The translations under genes were made by a program, and so were the position numbers. Shown here piece after piece: positions 14,082 through 21,411 of a stretch of DNA of 25,226 bases. The notes under the pieces were generated by a model. That model saw only the letters and a program-made list of their open reading frames with translations. It was not told where the DNA came from and searched no databases. Source of the stretch: a bacterium (lineage in GTDB: Bacteria > Bacillota > Clostridia > Oscillospirales > CAG-272); NCBI GenBank assembly GCA_004558975.1, contig SFZB01000007.1, positions 1 through 25,226 on the forward strand, written 5' to 3'. Within the stretch, counting starts at the first letter, position 1, and each line of letters starts with the position of its first letter.

Positions 14082-15086
14082 ATGAAAAAACGTCTTATCT
14101 CCTGCCTGTTGCTCCTGCTCCTAGTGCTGGGGCTCACGGGCTGTCACTTCTCCTTTACGGAGGACGGTACCTCCCCGCTCTCGACGTCCGTGACCGTCAC
14201 TCTCCGCTACGGGAACGGTGAGGCGGACGGCGCCGTGCATCTGCCGGTGGGCGGACGCCTGCCGACCCCGGCGAACCCCGAAAAGGCGGGCTGGGTCTTC
14301 CGCGGCTGGTACACCGACGACGCCCTGACGAAGCCCTATGACTTCTCGCTCGCCGTGCATCGGAATCTCACCCTTTTTGCCGGGTATCTGCCGGATTATG
14401 AACAGTGGACGAACCGCCTGACCGACGCCGTGATGCCCTCGCTCGTGCTGGTCCGCACGGTGACGGCGACCGATGCCGGGCGGGGGACGAAGACGGGGAG
14501 CGGCATCGTCTTCTTCACCGAGCGGGACGGCTCCGACATCATCTACTATCTTCTGACGAACAATCACGTCGTCACGGATGCCGTCGGGGGACTCTTTGCG
14601 ACCCCTTATACGGTCGAGGACTACCGCGGCGAGGGCGACTATCGGAGCGTGACGCTCCTCGCGAGCAGTGCGGAATATGATCTGGCTGTGCTGCGGATGC
14701 GCGGCTCTGCCGACGCGAAACACACGCTCCCCGCGATTCCCTTTGCCTCTGCATGCGCAGCATCCGGCGAGGCTGTCGCCGCGATCGGTCAGCCGGGCGG
14801 GCAGCGGAACGCCCTGACCTACGGTCATGCCGAGGAATGCCGCGCGCTCGGCGCGTCGGCGGGGTCGGATGACTCGCAGGTCATGTTCCCCGTCCTCTAC
14901 CATACCGCTCCGATCGCGAGCGGTTCGAGCGGCGGTGCCGTCGTCAACTTTGCGGGAGAGCTCGTCGCCGTGAACTTTGCCGGCGCGTACAGTGAAGAGG
15001 GCGAATACCGTGCCGGGCTCGCCATTCCGATCGAACGGGTGCTCGAATATCTGCGGACGATTCCCGAGGTGGCGGCGCTCCTGTAA
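14082..15086 (+). CDS. Secreted lipoprotein with InlB-type repeat and trypsin-like serine protease domain
   Basis: 334 residues. The N-terminus MKKR, a Leu-rich core and the lipobox LTGC (Cys21) predict a lipoprotein anchored outside the membrane. Residues about 36-110 match the InlB/Listeria-Bacteroides repeat (RGWYTDDALTKPYDF and LTLFAGY), a small beta-grasp fold often found in surface proteins. Residues about 115-325 are a chymotrypsin-fold protease of the HtrA/S1C kind: GSGIVF, His162 in TNNHVV, Asp200 in YDLAVLR and Ser283 in GSSGGAVVN. No PDZ domain follows, unlike HtrA. The start at 14082 has AGAGGG upstream and a promoter at 14031. It stands alone on the plus strand. Role inferred: envelope protein quality control or processing; the substrate is unknown. 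It ends 34 bases before a shared terminator. Confidence 0.88.
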   Translation: MKKRLISCLLLLLLVLGLTGCHFSFTEDGTSPLSTSVTVTLRYGNGEADGAVHLPVGGRLPTPANPEKAGWVFRGWYTDDALTKPYDFSLAVHRNLTLFAGYLPDYEQWTNRLTDAVMPSLVLVRTVTATDAGRGTKTGSGIVFFTERDGSDIIYYLLTNNHVVTDAVGGLFATPYTVEDYRGEGDYRSVTLLASSAEYDLAVLRMRGSADAKHTLPAIPFASACAASGEAVAAIGQPGGQRNALTYGHAEECRALGASAGSDDSQVMFPVLYHTAPIASGSSGGAVVNFAGELVAVNFAGAYSEEGEYRAGLAIPIERVLEYLRTIPEVAALL

Positions 15087-15120
15087 GGGCACACCGCAAA
15101 GTCCCAAAATCCGAATCAAA

Positions 15121-15157
15121 AACAGCGTTGCGCCCGATTCCCCGGCGCAACGCTGTT
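15121..15157. terminator. Bidirectional terminator between protease and asd
   Basis: AACAGCGTTGCGCC (15121-15134) pairs perfectly with GGCGCAACGCTGTT (15144-15157) around a 9-nt loop. The plus strand continues GCTTTTATG; the minus strand continues TTTTGATT right after the stem. It serves two converging genes. Confidence 0.85.
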
Positions 15158-15161
15158 GCTT

Positions 15162-16244
15162 TTATGCTTTTGTAAGATACCCCTCCCGCGTGAGCAGTTC
15201 CGCGATGAGGACGGCGCCGCCCGCGGCGCCGCGCAGGGTGTTGTGCGAAAGCCCGACGAACTTGTAGTCGAAGATCGTATCCTCGCGCAGTCTGCCGACC
15301 GAGATGCCCATGCCGCCGTAGAGATCGCGGTCGAGGCGTACCTGCGGGCGATCCGGCTCGTCGAAATAGGTGATGAACTGTGCGGGCGCCGACGGAAGCC
15401 CGAGGGTCTGCGGTTTGCCGCGGAAGTCACGCCATGCCGCGAGGATCTCCTCGCGGGTCGGCTTCTCGCGGAAGCGGACGAACACCGCCGCCGTGTGCCC
15501 GTCCGTGACGGGGACGCGGATGCACTGCGTCGAGATGAGGGGTGCCTTCGCCGGGACAATTGCACCATTTTCGACGCTGCCCCAGACGCGGAGCGGCTCC
15601 TGCTCGCTCTTCTCTTCTTCCCCGCCGATGTAGGGGATCACGTTATCAATCATTTCCGGCCACTCGCGGAAGGTCTTCCCCGCCCCGGAAATCGCCTGAT
15701 AGGTCGTCGCCACGACCTCGGTGATGCCGAAGCGCAGCAGCGGCGTCAGCGCCGGCACATAGGACTGAATCGAGCAGTTGGGTTTGACGGCGATGAAGCC
15801 ACGGTGCGTGCCGAGCCGTTTTTTCTGCGCCTCGATGACGGCAAGATGCGCGTCGTTCACCTCGGGGATTACCATGGGGACGTCGGGCGTCCAGCGGTTC
15901 GCGGAATTGTTTGAGACGACGGGAATCTCGGCTTTGGCATACGCCTCTTCGAGCGCCCGAATCTCCTCTTTCTTCATATTGACGGCGCAGAAGACAAAAT
16001 CCACGAGCGGTCTGACACCCTCGATGTCCGCGGCGTCCAGCACCGGCATCGTGCCGACGTGCTCCGGGAGCGGGGTCTGCATTTTCCAGCGCCCCTCTAC
16101 CGCCTCGCGGTAGGGTTTCCCCGCGCTCCGCCCGGAGGCGAGCAGGGCACGGATCTCAAAGTAAGGATGGTTTTCGAGCAGAGTGATCAGGCGCTGACCG
16201 ACCATTCCGGTCGCGCCGATGATGCCGACACGTAATTTTTCCAT
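15162..16244 (-). CDS. asd: Aspartate-semialdehyde dehydrogenase
   Basis: Reduces aspartyl phosphate to aspartate semialdehyde with NADPH, the branch to lysine/diaminopimelate, threonine and methionine. The 360-residue protein shows the NADP motif GATGMVGQR (residues 10-18), SNNSANRW, catalytic Cys157 in KPNCSIQ, ISGAGKTF and the catalytic His in PVTDGHTAAV. Length and motifs fit the archaeal/fungal-like subclass rather than the shorter Bacillus enzyme (family knowledge). The ATG at 16244 has AAAGGA about 11 bases upstream. It is a single-gene unit with its own strong promoter (16275-16303) and terminator; no other lysine or threonine gene lies nearby. No lysine riboswitch fits in the roughly 30-nt leader. 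Confidence 0.93.
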   Translation of the reverse strand: MEKLRVGIIGATGMVGQRLITLLENHPYFEIRALLASGRSAGKPYREAVEGRWKMQTPLPEHVGTMPVLDAADIEGVRPLVDFVFCAVNMKKEEIRALEEAYAKAEIPVVSNNSANRWTPDVPMVIPEVNDAHLAVIEAQKKRLGTHRGFIAVKPNCSIQSYVPALTPLLRFGITEVVATTYQAISGAGKTFREWPEMIDNVIPYIGGEEEKSEQEPLRVWGSVENGAIVPAKAPLISTQCIRVPVTDGHTAAVFVRFREKPTREEILAAWRDFRGKPQTLGLPSAPAQFITYFDEPDRPQVRLDRDLYGGMGISVGRLREDTIFDYKFVGLSHNTLRGAAGGAVLIAELLTREGYLTKA

Positions 16245-16274
16245 AGCAGCCGATTTCCTTTACAGTTTTAGGGT

Positions 16275-16303
16275 ATTGTAGCACGCGGGAGCGGAATTGT
16301 CAA
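16275..16303 (-). promoter_or_regulatory. Sigma-A promoter of asd
   Basis: On the minus strand TTGACA (16303-16298), a 17-base spacer and TACAAT (16280-16275), about 30 bases before the ATG. The same two hexamers and spacing as the deacetylase promoter, but without the palindromes. Confidence 0.85.
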
Positions 16304-16438
16304 CGGATTTGTGGGCGCCGGACGCCTCCGGGGATACCCTGCTTTCGGAGCGGCTGCCGTCGGTTAGCCCCGTGTGCCGCCGCGCCTTTTCTCCCCTCGG
16401 GGATACCGCCGCCGAAAATGTCTCCGACCCCACCGCAA

Positions 16439-16464
16439 AAAGCACCTCCCGGGGGAGGTGCTTT
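16439..16464 (-). terminator. Terminator of the spoIIIA operon
   Basis: AAAGCACCTCCC (16439-16450) pairs with GGGAGGTGCTTT (16453-16464). On the minus strand TTTTT precedes GCGG at the foot of the stem. It lies directly after the spoIIIAH stop codon. Confidence 0.85.
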
Positions 16465-16468
16465 CGGT

Positions 16469-17011
16469 TTACTTCTGTTTGACCGTGAGGTTCGCCGGCA
16501 GGATGCCCGCCTGTTCATAGACGATACCGGTAATCGTCGCGACCCGTGCCGCGTCGAGCGCCACCTCGCTCGAGACGACGACGGAAGCGCTGTCGCCGTT
16601 GATGACCGCCACGCACTGCGCGTAGCCGTCCGCCTTGATGAGCGTCTCGATATTCGCCTCTTTCTCCATCGCCGCCGCGATCGCCGAAATCTGCGTCAGC
16701 GCCGCTTCACGCTCTTCGCCCTCCCCGCTGTCGACGACCTTCTGCAGGACCTCCATCGACTCTCTGCGCGACGTTTCACGGGCAAGAGACGTCGCCGCGA
16801 AGTAGTCCTGTTCCGTCGCCGCCGCGTTACTGCCCTCGGTGCCGGCGGGCGTGTTCCCCGTATTGACGGTATTGTCCGTCGGGTGATAGAACCACAGATA
16901 GTTGAGATAAACTGCGAGACCGATGAGCAGCATGACGGAGAGAATGATCAGATTCCGTTTTCCGATATGCCTCAGGATTTTTTTGCCCCGTGCGGGCTTC
17001 GCCTGTTCCAT
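16469..17011 (-). CDS. spoIIIAH: Stage III sporulation protein AH (channel component)
   Basis: 180 residues. In the mother cell, SpoIIIAH spans the outer forespore membrane and its YscJ/FliF-like domain binds SpoIIQ from the forespore to build the A-Q complex needed for forespore maintenance (known role). Seen: a basic cytoplasmic start (ARGKKILRHIGKRN), one membrane segment (about residues 20-41), a Thr/Asn/Gly linker, then a helical and beta domain with RRESMEVLQKVVDSGE, EKEANIETLIKADGYAQCVAVING and VYEQAGILPANLTVKQ, typical of the family. The start at 17011 has AAGGAGG seven bases upstream; the extension to 17053 is rejected. A 156-base gap separates it from spoIIIAG and contains a possible sigma-E promoter. 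SpoIIQ is not in the window. Confidence 0.88.
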   Translation of the reverse strand: MEQAKPARGKKILRHIGKRNLIILSVMLLIGLAVYLNYLWFYHPTDNTVNTGNTPAGTEGSNAAATEQDYFAATSLARETSRRESMEVLQKVVDSGEGEEREAALTQISAIAAAMEKEANIETLIKADGYAQCVAVINGDSASVVVSSEVALDAARVATITGIVYEQAGILPANLTVKQK

Positions 17012-17051
17012 GTGTGTGCCTCCTTGCGCCATTCTGGTATTTGAGTAGTAC

Positions 17052-17080
17052 ACTCTATGCGGGAGTGCATCAGGATATGC
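17052..17080 (-). promoter_or_regulatory. Possible sigma-E promoter before spoIIIAH
   Basis: On the minus strand GCATATC (17080-17074), 14 bases, CATAGAGT (17059-17052). This resembles the sigma-E pattern (-35 like KMATATT, -10 like CATACAMT) at 12 of 15 positions by eye. It lies about 40 bases before the spoIIIAH start, in the only long gap of the operon. Confidence 0.4.
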
Positions 17081-17167
17081 GGGCGACCTTCAAAATGTGT
17101 CGCCGCCGTGCAAGGGGTTTTTCTGCGCGGCGCTCTTCGCCGTCCCGGCTTCCCCCCGTGCCCGCCG

Positions 17168-17602
17168 TCAGTCCATTTTCGCGACATGGATTCGATTGGC
17201 GGGCAGACGGCAGAGCGCCGCGACGAGGTCTGTCACCTCGCGCCGTATGCGGTCGGAGCCGCCCCCCTCGCAGATGACGGCGGCGCCGAGGACGCGCGGC
17301 GGCACCGACCCCACCTTTTTGGATCCTTCGTAGAGGTACTGCTCCCCCGATTCGAGCGTCAGCACGACGCGCACTTTCCCCACGCCGTCGACCTCGGCGA
17401 GCGCCGACGCAATCTGGCTCTCGAGCGCGTGACGGTAAGCGTCGCTCTCGGAGGAGACCGTCTCCGTATCACTCTCCCCCGTGCACCGGGCGCCGAGCGT
17501 CCCCGCCAGGAGCAGAGCGATCCCGAGCGCCCCCGCGAGGAGCATCCACGGTTTGCGGAGCAGCGCGCGGCATACCTCTGCGATTCTCTGTTTATTCCAC
17601 AT
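17168..17602 (-). CDS. spoIIIAG: Stage III sporulation protein AG, short form
   Basis: 144 residues against roughly 230 in B. subtilis. SpoIIIAG forms a large ring in the space between mother cell and forespore. Seen: a short cytoplasmic N-terminus, one membrane segment (about 18-38), then a ring-building motif: LESQIASALAEVDGVGKVRVVLTLESGEQYLYE, a short linker (GSKKVGSVPPR), LGAAVICEGGGSDRIRREVTDLVAALCRLPANRIHVAKM. The long insertion between the two halves of the motif, which in B. subtilis forms the protruding beta-ring, is almost absent. The end is conserved, so this is not a truncation. It overlaps spoIIIAF by 11 bases. Confidence 0.85.
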   Translation of the reverse strand: MWNKQRIAEVCRALLRKPWMLLAGALGIALLLAGTLGARCTGESDTETVSSESDAYRHALESQIASALAEVDGVGKVRVVLTLESGEQYLYEGSKKVGSVPPRVLGAAVICEGGGSDRIRREVTDLVAALCRLPANRIHVAKMD

Positions 17603-18050
17603 AGACCGTCACCTCACACGACTTGATGGTTTCCTCCAGATACATTTTGACCTCCAGCCGCTTTACGCGGCTCTCGCGGAAGAGCACGACGGTCACGCGA
17701 CGGAGCGTCACGTCGCCCGCGTCGCTCACGCGACCGCCGACCGTCACGCCGATGTCCTCCGGCGGGAGCGAAAAATGCGCGGCGATCTCTTCGCGGAGCG
17801 CGGCGGCGGTCGCGTCGAGGAGCAGCTGCCCGCCCTCCGGTGCCGTGACGGTCCCACCCCCGTCGTCCCCGCCCGGCAGTGTGGTGAGATCACACCCGCC
17901 GCGCACCGCGAGCGGTGCCGTCAGGACGAGGAGCAAAGTGAGCGACAGCAGCAGGTGATAGGTGCGCCGCCCCCGCCCCTCCGGCGTTAAGAGGGAGAGA
18001 ATTGCCGCCACGCCGACCGCGAGTACCGCGCCGACAAGATACGCCTTCAT
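17592..18050 (-). CDS. spoIIIAF: Stage III sporulation protein AF
   Basis: 152 residues with two N-terminal membrane segments (AYLVGAVLAVGVAAILSLL and YHLLLSLTLLLVLTAPLAV) and a soluble C-terminal domain (about 75-152) of the ring-building type, ending VKRLEVKMYLEETIKSCEVTVYVE. It is a component of the SpoIIIA feeding-tube complex in the mother-cell membrane. The start at 18050 comes one base after the spoIIIAE stop; the extension to 18095 lies inside spoIIIAE and is rejected. Identification rests on position and topology plus the C-terminal pattern. Confidence 0.8.
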   Translation of the reverse strand: MKAYLVGAVLAVGVAAILSLLTPEGRGRRTYHLLLSLTLLLVLTAPLAVRGGCDLTTLPGGDDGGGTVTAPEGGQLLLDATAAALREEIAAHFSLPPEDIGVTVGGRVSDAGDVTLRRVTVVLFRESRVKRLEVKMYLEETIKSCEVTVYVE

Positions 18051-18051
18051 G

Positions 18052-19230
18052 TCACGCCACCGTCGGATACGCGGCCCGCAGAACCACCGAAACATACAGG
18101 ATCCATGTCACCCCCGCCGCCGCCACCGTCGCCAGCAGCATATCATAGATTTTAAGGAAAGAAGCAAGCAGTTTTTCCCCGGCGGTAAAGCCGAGCGCCT
18201 CCGCGGCGGTTCCGGCGGCGCTGACCGCCAGCCGCGCGAGGAACAGCGAGAGCAACTCCGGCAGGGTCATGAGCAGGACCGCCGCCACGCAGGAGACCCC
18301 CGCCGTGTTCTTGATGAGCGACAGCGAGGAGCCGAGTGTTCCGAGCGCCGCGCCGATGCTGTTCCCCACGAGCGGGATGATGTTCCCCACCGCGTATTTG
18401 GCGCTCCGCATGGCGACGGAATCCGCGCTCGCGGCGAGCGTCGTCTGAAAAGAGAGCGCCGCCGTCGAGACGGTGGACGCCACCCCGATGAGGGTCATGT
18501 ACAACCATTTCAGATGCTTCGAGACACCGCCGAGCCGCAGATCGGGTGACACCGTATCGAGGAGCCCGAACGCGAAGCAGACGCCCGTGAGGGGATACAG
18601 TACCCCCGCGAGCAGGTTTTCGAGCAGGAACAGCCCGAGGGAAAACGAGGCGGCGGCGGTGCCCCCGGCGGCAGTGCTCCCGCCCGCAACAAGAAGCGCC
18701 GTCAGTGCGGGGGTCGAAGCGTTGAGGAACGTCCGCAGATCGCCGAGGTATGCCCCGACCCGTGACACGCTCCCCGCGACGACGGCGAAAAACGCCGTCG
18801 CGCACACCGAGGTCAGCAGGACCTCCGCGACCCGCCCCTGCCCTTTTTCCCCGTCCCCGCCGACCTCCGTCACCACGCGCCCGAGCAACACGATGCCGAG
18901 GAGCGCGGCAAAGAGCCGCAGTGCCGCCCCGCTTTCATTCCGGAGCCCCGAGAGCAGCACGGAAAAGAGATATTCCGCCCCGACGAGCTCGGATGCGTCA
19001 TGTCCCCCGAAAGCCGCGCGATACTCTTCCGGCACCGCGTCGGCAATCTCCGCGAGGTAGTCGCGCTCCCCCTCGTCCCCCGGTGTCCCGCCCGCTCGTC
19101 CCGTCGTTTCCCCCGCGGCGGCACTTCCCCCGTTCCCCGCCGCGGCGGAGGGGAGTTTCGCCCCCGCCCTGAGTGTGAGCGCCGAGACGGTCAGACACAG
19201 GAGCAGAAAAAACACACCGCCCTTTCTCAT
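18052..19230 (-). CDS. spoIIIAE: Stage III sporulation protein AE
   Basis: 392 residues, the largest membrane part of the complex. Seen: an N-terminal signal-like segment (residues 1-24), a low-complexity Gly/Ala/Thr linker (about 25-55), then a polytopic region with several hydrophobic helices (from LFAALLGIVLLG to the C-terminal TWILYVSVVLRAAYP). Typical family stretches include HLKWLYMTLIGVASTVSTAALSFQ, SAKYAVGNIIPLVGNSIGAALGTLGSSLSLIKNTAG and LASFLKIYDMLLATVAAAGVTWILY. It resembles a membrane permease and is thought to form part of the conduit into the forespore. Its start overlaps the spoIIIAD stop (ATGA). Confidence 0.92.
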   Translation of the reverse strand: MRKGGVFFLLLCLTVSALTLRAGAKLPSAAAGNGGSAAAGETTGRAGGTPGDEGERDYLAEIADAVPEEYRAAFGGHDASELVGAEYLFSVLLSGLRNESGAALRLFAALLGIVLLGRVVTEVGGDGEKGQGRVAEVLLTSVCATAFFAVVAGSVSRVGAYLGDLRTFLNASTPALTALLVAGGSTAAGGTAAASFSLGLFLLENLLAGVLYPLTGVCFAFGLLDTVSPDLRLGGVSKHLKWLYMTLIGVASTVSTAALSFQTTLAASADSVAMRSAKYAVGNIIPLVGNSIGAALGTLGSSLSLIKNTAGVSCVAAVLLMTLPELLSLFLARLAVSAAGTAAEALGFTAGEKLLASFLKIYDMLLATVAAAGVTWILYVSVVLRAAYPTVA

Positions 19231-19619
19231 AACCCCTCCTCGACGAGCCGCACCGCCAGTTTCACGAGTTCGGTCACATAGGGGAGCGTCAGGAGCAAGA
19301 GTTCCGCCCGCCCGCAGAGTTCAAGCCGCCCGGCGACGCTCTCGGCGCCGAGGTCGCGGCAGATCTCCCCGCCGATTTTCGTCACCCACACGATGCCGAG
19401 TCCCCGGAGCAGAACGGACGCATAAGAGGACAGCGGGCTTTCGCCGAGGAGCGAGGCGAGCGTTCCGAGCGGGGTCGCGAGACGGGAAAGCATCGCAACG
19501 AGGAACAGCGTCCCACCCGCGGCGAGTATGTAAGGGGTCGTCCGACAGCCGCTGTCGCGCATGGCGGCGATGATGACGGCGAGGAGGATCGCCGCCCCCG
19601 TGAGTTGCCACAGCGTCAA
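19227..19619 (-). CDS. spoIIIAD: Stage III sporulation protein AD
   Basis: 130 residues, nearly all hydrophobic, with several membrane segments (LTGAAILLAVIIAAM, ILAAGGTLFLVAML, LLLLTLPYVTELVKLAVRL). Position between AC and AE and the conserved GIVWVTKIGGEICRDLGAESVAGRLELCGRAELL segment fit SpoIIIAD. The start codon is TTG at 19619, overlapping the TGA of spoIIIAC, with GGGAGG ten bases upstream, an unusual start within this operon. Confidence 0.88.
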   Translation of the reverse strand: MTLWQLTGAAILLAVIIAAMRDSGCRTTPYILAAGGTLFLVAMLSRLATPLGTLASLLGESPLSSYASVLLRGLGIVWVTKIGGEICRDLGAESVAGRLELCGRAELLLLTLPYVTELVKLAVRLVEEGL

Positions 19620-19810
19620 AGCCCGAACACCTCCCGCACAGTGCGGAACAGGTCGCCGATCTGCCCGACGAGCATCAGGAGGACGATGACAATGCCGGTA
19701 ATCGAGACGAGCGTCGCCTGTTCGTCCCGCCCGGCGCGCGTGAGGATCTGACAGGCGACCGTGACGAGGATGCCGACACCCGCGACTTTCAGGATGAGGG
19801 AAATGTCCAT
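19616..19810 (-). CDS. spoIIIAC: Stage III sporulation protein AC
   Basis: 64 residues, the usual size for SpoIIIAC, with two membrane helices (LKVAGVGILVTVACQIL and LVSITGIVIVLLMLVGQI) joined by the conserved loop TRAGRDEQA. The ATG at 19810 has GGAGG six bases upstream, which decides the start; the longer frame to 19996 lies inside spoIIIAB. Small ring-forming membrane component of the complex. Confidence 0.92.
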   Translation of the reverse strand: MDISLILKVAGVGILVTVACQILTRAGRDEQATLVSITGIVIVLLMLVGQIGDLFRTVREVFGL

Positions 19811-19820
19811 GGGAATCCTC

Positions 19821-20300
19821 CTACAACAGCAATAACAGGATGAGCGCCGTGCCCGCGAGGGCGACCGTCCGACGGACGCGGATGCGCGTCGGTGCCGCCT
19901 CGCGCACACTCTTTGCATACGCGTCGATGCGCTCGATATAGACGTCACAGCAGGCGAGCGTCTCCGCCAGATACCCGCGCCCGACCGCCCCGCCAAAATC
20001 GGAGAGCAGTTTCACGAGTGCGGGGTCGGTCGGCGGCGAAGTACGGCGCGCCGCGTCCCCCGGTGTTTCCCCCGCGCGGAGCGCGGGCAGGAACCCGTTC
20101 TCCTCGAGCACCGGGTTCTCCGCGCGGCGGTACACCTCGCCGAGCGGACGGGCGAACGCGTGCAGCTCTCCGCGGATATAGCGCAGAAAATCCAGATACG
20201 CCTCCGCCACCGTCACGCGGCGGCGTTCCCGCTCCGCGAGGTAACGGGCGAGCGCGATGCCGAAGAGGGTGAGAAGAGACGCGCCGATCAGTCGCAGCAT
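19821..20300 (-). CDS. spoIIIAB: Stage III sporulation protein AB
   Basis: 159 residues with a membrane helix at each end (LRLIGASLLTLFGIALARYLA and the final TVALAGTALILLLLL) and a helical middle rich in charged residues (FLRYIRGELHAFARPLGEVYRRAENPV, LSDFGGAVGRGYLAETLACCDVYIERI). This arrangement resembles GspF-type proteins and fits SpoIIIAB. The start at 20300 overlaps spoIIIAA by 13 bases. Next to the AA ATPase it probably forms the membrane platform for it. Confidence 0.88.
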   Translation of the reverse strand: MLRLIGASLLTLFGIALARYLAERERRRVTVAEAYLDFLRYIRGELHAFARPLGEVYRRAENPVLEENGFLPALRAGETPGDAARRTSPPTDPALVKLLSDFGGAVGRGYLAETLACCDVYIERIDAYAKSVREAAPTRIRVRRTVALAGTALILLLLL

Positions 20301-21307
20301 GACAGCACCTCCGTGCGTATGGTCATTCCCTCCCCGTTTCGCGTCAGGACGGCAGCGAGCGAAAACGCCCCGCGGTCGATGACCTCCCCGAGCCCCTCGC
20401 GGGCGCGCACATCGGCGACGCTCCCGCCGTGTGCCGACGCGAACAGCGGCACCCCGAGGCGCAGACAGGCGAGGATCCCCGGCACCTCTTCGCGCCCGAT
20501 TTCGTCCGTGACGACCGCTTCCGGCGAGAGCGTCCGCGCGGCGATTTCCAGTCCCGCCCCGGCGGGGCAGTCGGTGAGAACGGTGAGGAACCGCCCCACG
20601 CCCCCGAGCGCGATCTCTCCGCGCGTGTCCACCGCGACGACCCGGCGCACAGCCGACAGCCGGTCGGTCAGTTCCCGCAGGAGCGTGGTCTTGCCCGCGC
20701 CCGGTCGCCCGATGAGCAGGATCCCCCCGCCTGGTGACACCCGGCGGGCGTCCGGATTGAAGGACGCGTGATCGGGCGTCCTCCCGCGCCCAACGATGAC
20801 AGAGGATTCATTGACCCGCGCCGCGCCGCAGTCGCCGTCGCCTTCCCCGCTGCCGGGTGCCGCCCCCCCGTCACCGGCACACAGCCCTTCCCATTCCCCG
20901 AACAGTCCGTCGGCAAGCCCGGGGAAACGATGCGGCAGGCGGAAGCACAGCCCCGTAATGTCCGTGACGCCGGTGATGACGCCCGCCTCGGTCACGTACC
21001 GCCCGGCGACCCCGACCCGCACCCCGCCCGAAAGGGCGAGATACCCCTGTCGGAGCGTCTCCCGATGCGCGTAGACCGACCCCGCGCACAGCGCGAGAAA
21101 TACCTCTTCCATTTCTTTTGCGTCGAGGGTCACGGGGAGGGCAAAATTGCGTCCGCCGAGCGTGTACGAGGACGGTCGCCCGCACCGCAGATGCACCTCT
21201 TCCGCCTGCGGCGGCACCTGCCCGAGCCATGTACAATACAGTCCCGGGATTGCAAATCCTGCATCGTCACAAGTTGGATCGGATTTTTCGACAAAACACC
21301 TTGACAT
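20288..21307 (-). CDS. spoIIIAA: Stage III sporulation protein AA (secretion-type ATPase)
   Basis: 339 residues. AAA-like ATPase related to secretion ATPases; it powers the SpoIIIA channel from the mother cell. Seen: N-terminal EVHLRCGRPSSYTL, SGGVRVGVAGRYV and GVTDITGLCFRLPHRF, typical of the family, then Walker A GRPGAGKTT (200-208), VVAVDTRGEI (Walker B region), VVTDEIGREE and ASAHGGSV. Odd: residues about 142-190 form a Gly/Asp/Ser-rich insertion (DGGAAPGSGEGDGDCGAA and onwards) before Walker A, where the B. subtilis protein has only a few residues. The ATG at 21307 has no good ribosome binding site (only AAAAGTAAG) and no in-frame alternative start codon is visible shortly after, so the N-terminus is uncertain by up to about 25 residues. 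First gene of the operon. Confidence 0.9.
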   Translation of the reverse strand: MSRCFVEKSDPTCDDAGFAIPGLYCTWLGQVPPQAEEVHLRCGRPSSYTLGGRNFALPVTLDAKEMEEVFLALCAGSVYAHRETLRQGYLALSGGVRVGVAGRYVTEAGVITGVTDITGLCFRLPHRFPGLADGLFGEWEGLCAGDGGAAPGSGEGDGDCGAARVNESSVIVGRGRTPDHASFNPDARRVSPGGGILLIGRPGAGKTTLLRELTDRLSAVRRVVAVDTRGEIALGGVGRFLTVLTDCPAGAGLEIAARTLSPEAVVTDEIGREEVPGILACLRLGVPLFASAHGGSVADVRAREGLGEVIDRGAFSLAAVLTRNGEGMTIRTEVLSCCD

Positions 21308-21329
21308 CTTACTTTTATTCTGCTAACAT
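21301..21329 (+). promoter_or_regulatory. Sigma-A-type promoter of the AbrB/SpoVT-like gene
   Basis: TTGACA (21301-21306), 17 bases, TAACAT (21324-21329), about 82 bases before the ATG. It overlaps the first codons of divergent spoIIIAA, so the two units share control DNA. Confidence 0.7.
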
Positions 21330-21348
21330 TAAGTCGGTTCTTGGTAAA

Positions 21349-21380
21349 AAATGTGACAGAATCGTGAACGCGTCACATTT
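21349..21380. promoter_or_regulatory. Inverted repeat in the AbrB-like leader (candidate operator)
   Basis: AAATGTGAC (21349-21357) and GTCACATTT (21372-21380), perfect 9-bp arms 14 bases apart, lying between the promoter and the start of the AbrB-like gene and upstream of divergent spoIIIAA. It could be an autoregulatory or sporulation-regulator site. No known consensus is claimed. Confidence 0.5.
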
Positions 21381-21411
21381 CCCGGATAAAATAACAGGAG
21401 GTTACACGACA

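Noticed and set aside
21308..21380. Sigma-E promoter upstream of spoIIIAA
   Set aside because: GTCACATT on the minus strand resembles a -35, but the -10-like CTTAATGT matches only about half of the pattern and spacing is too long. A promoter must exist, but I cannot place it.
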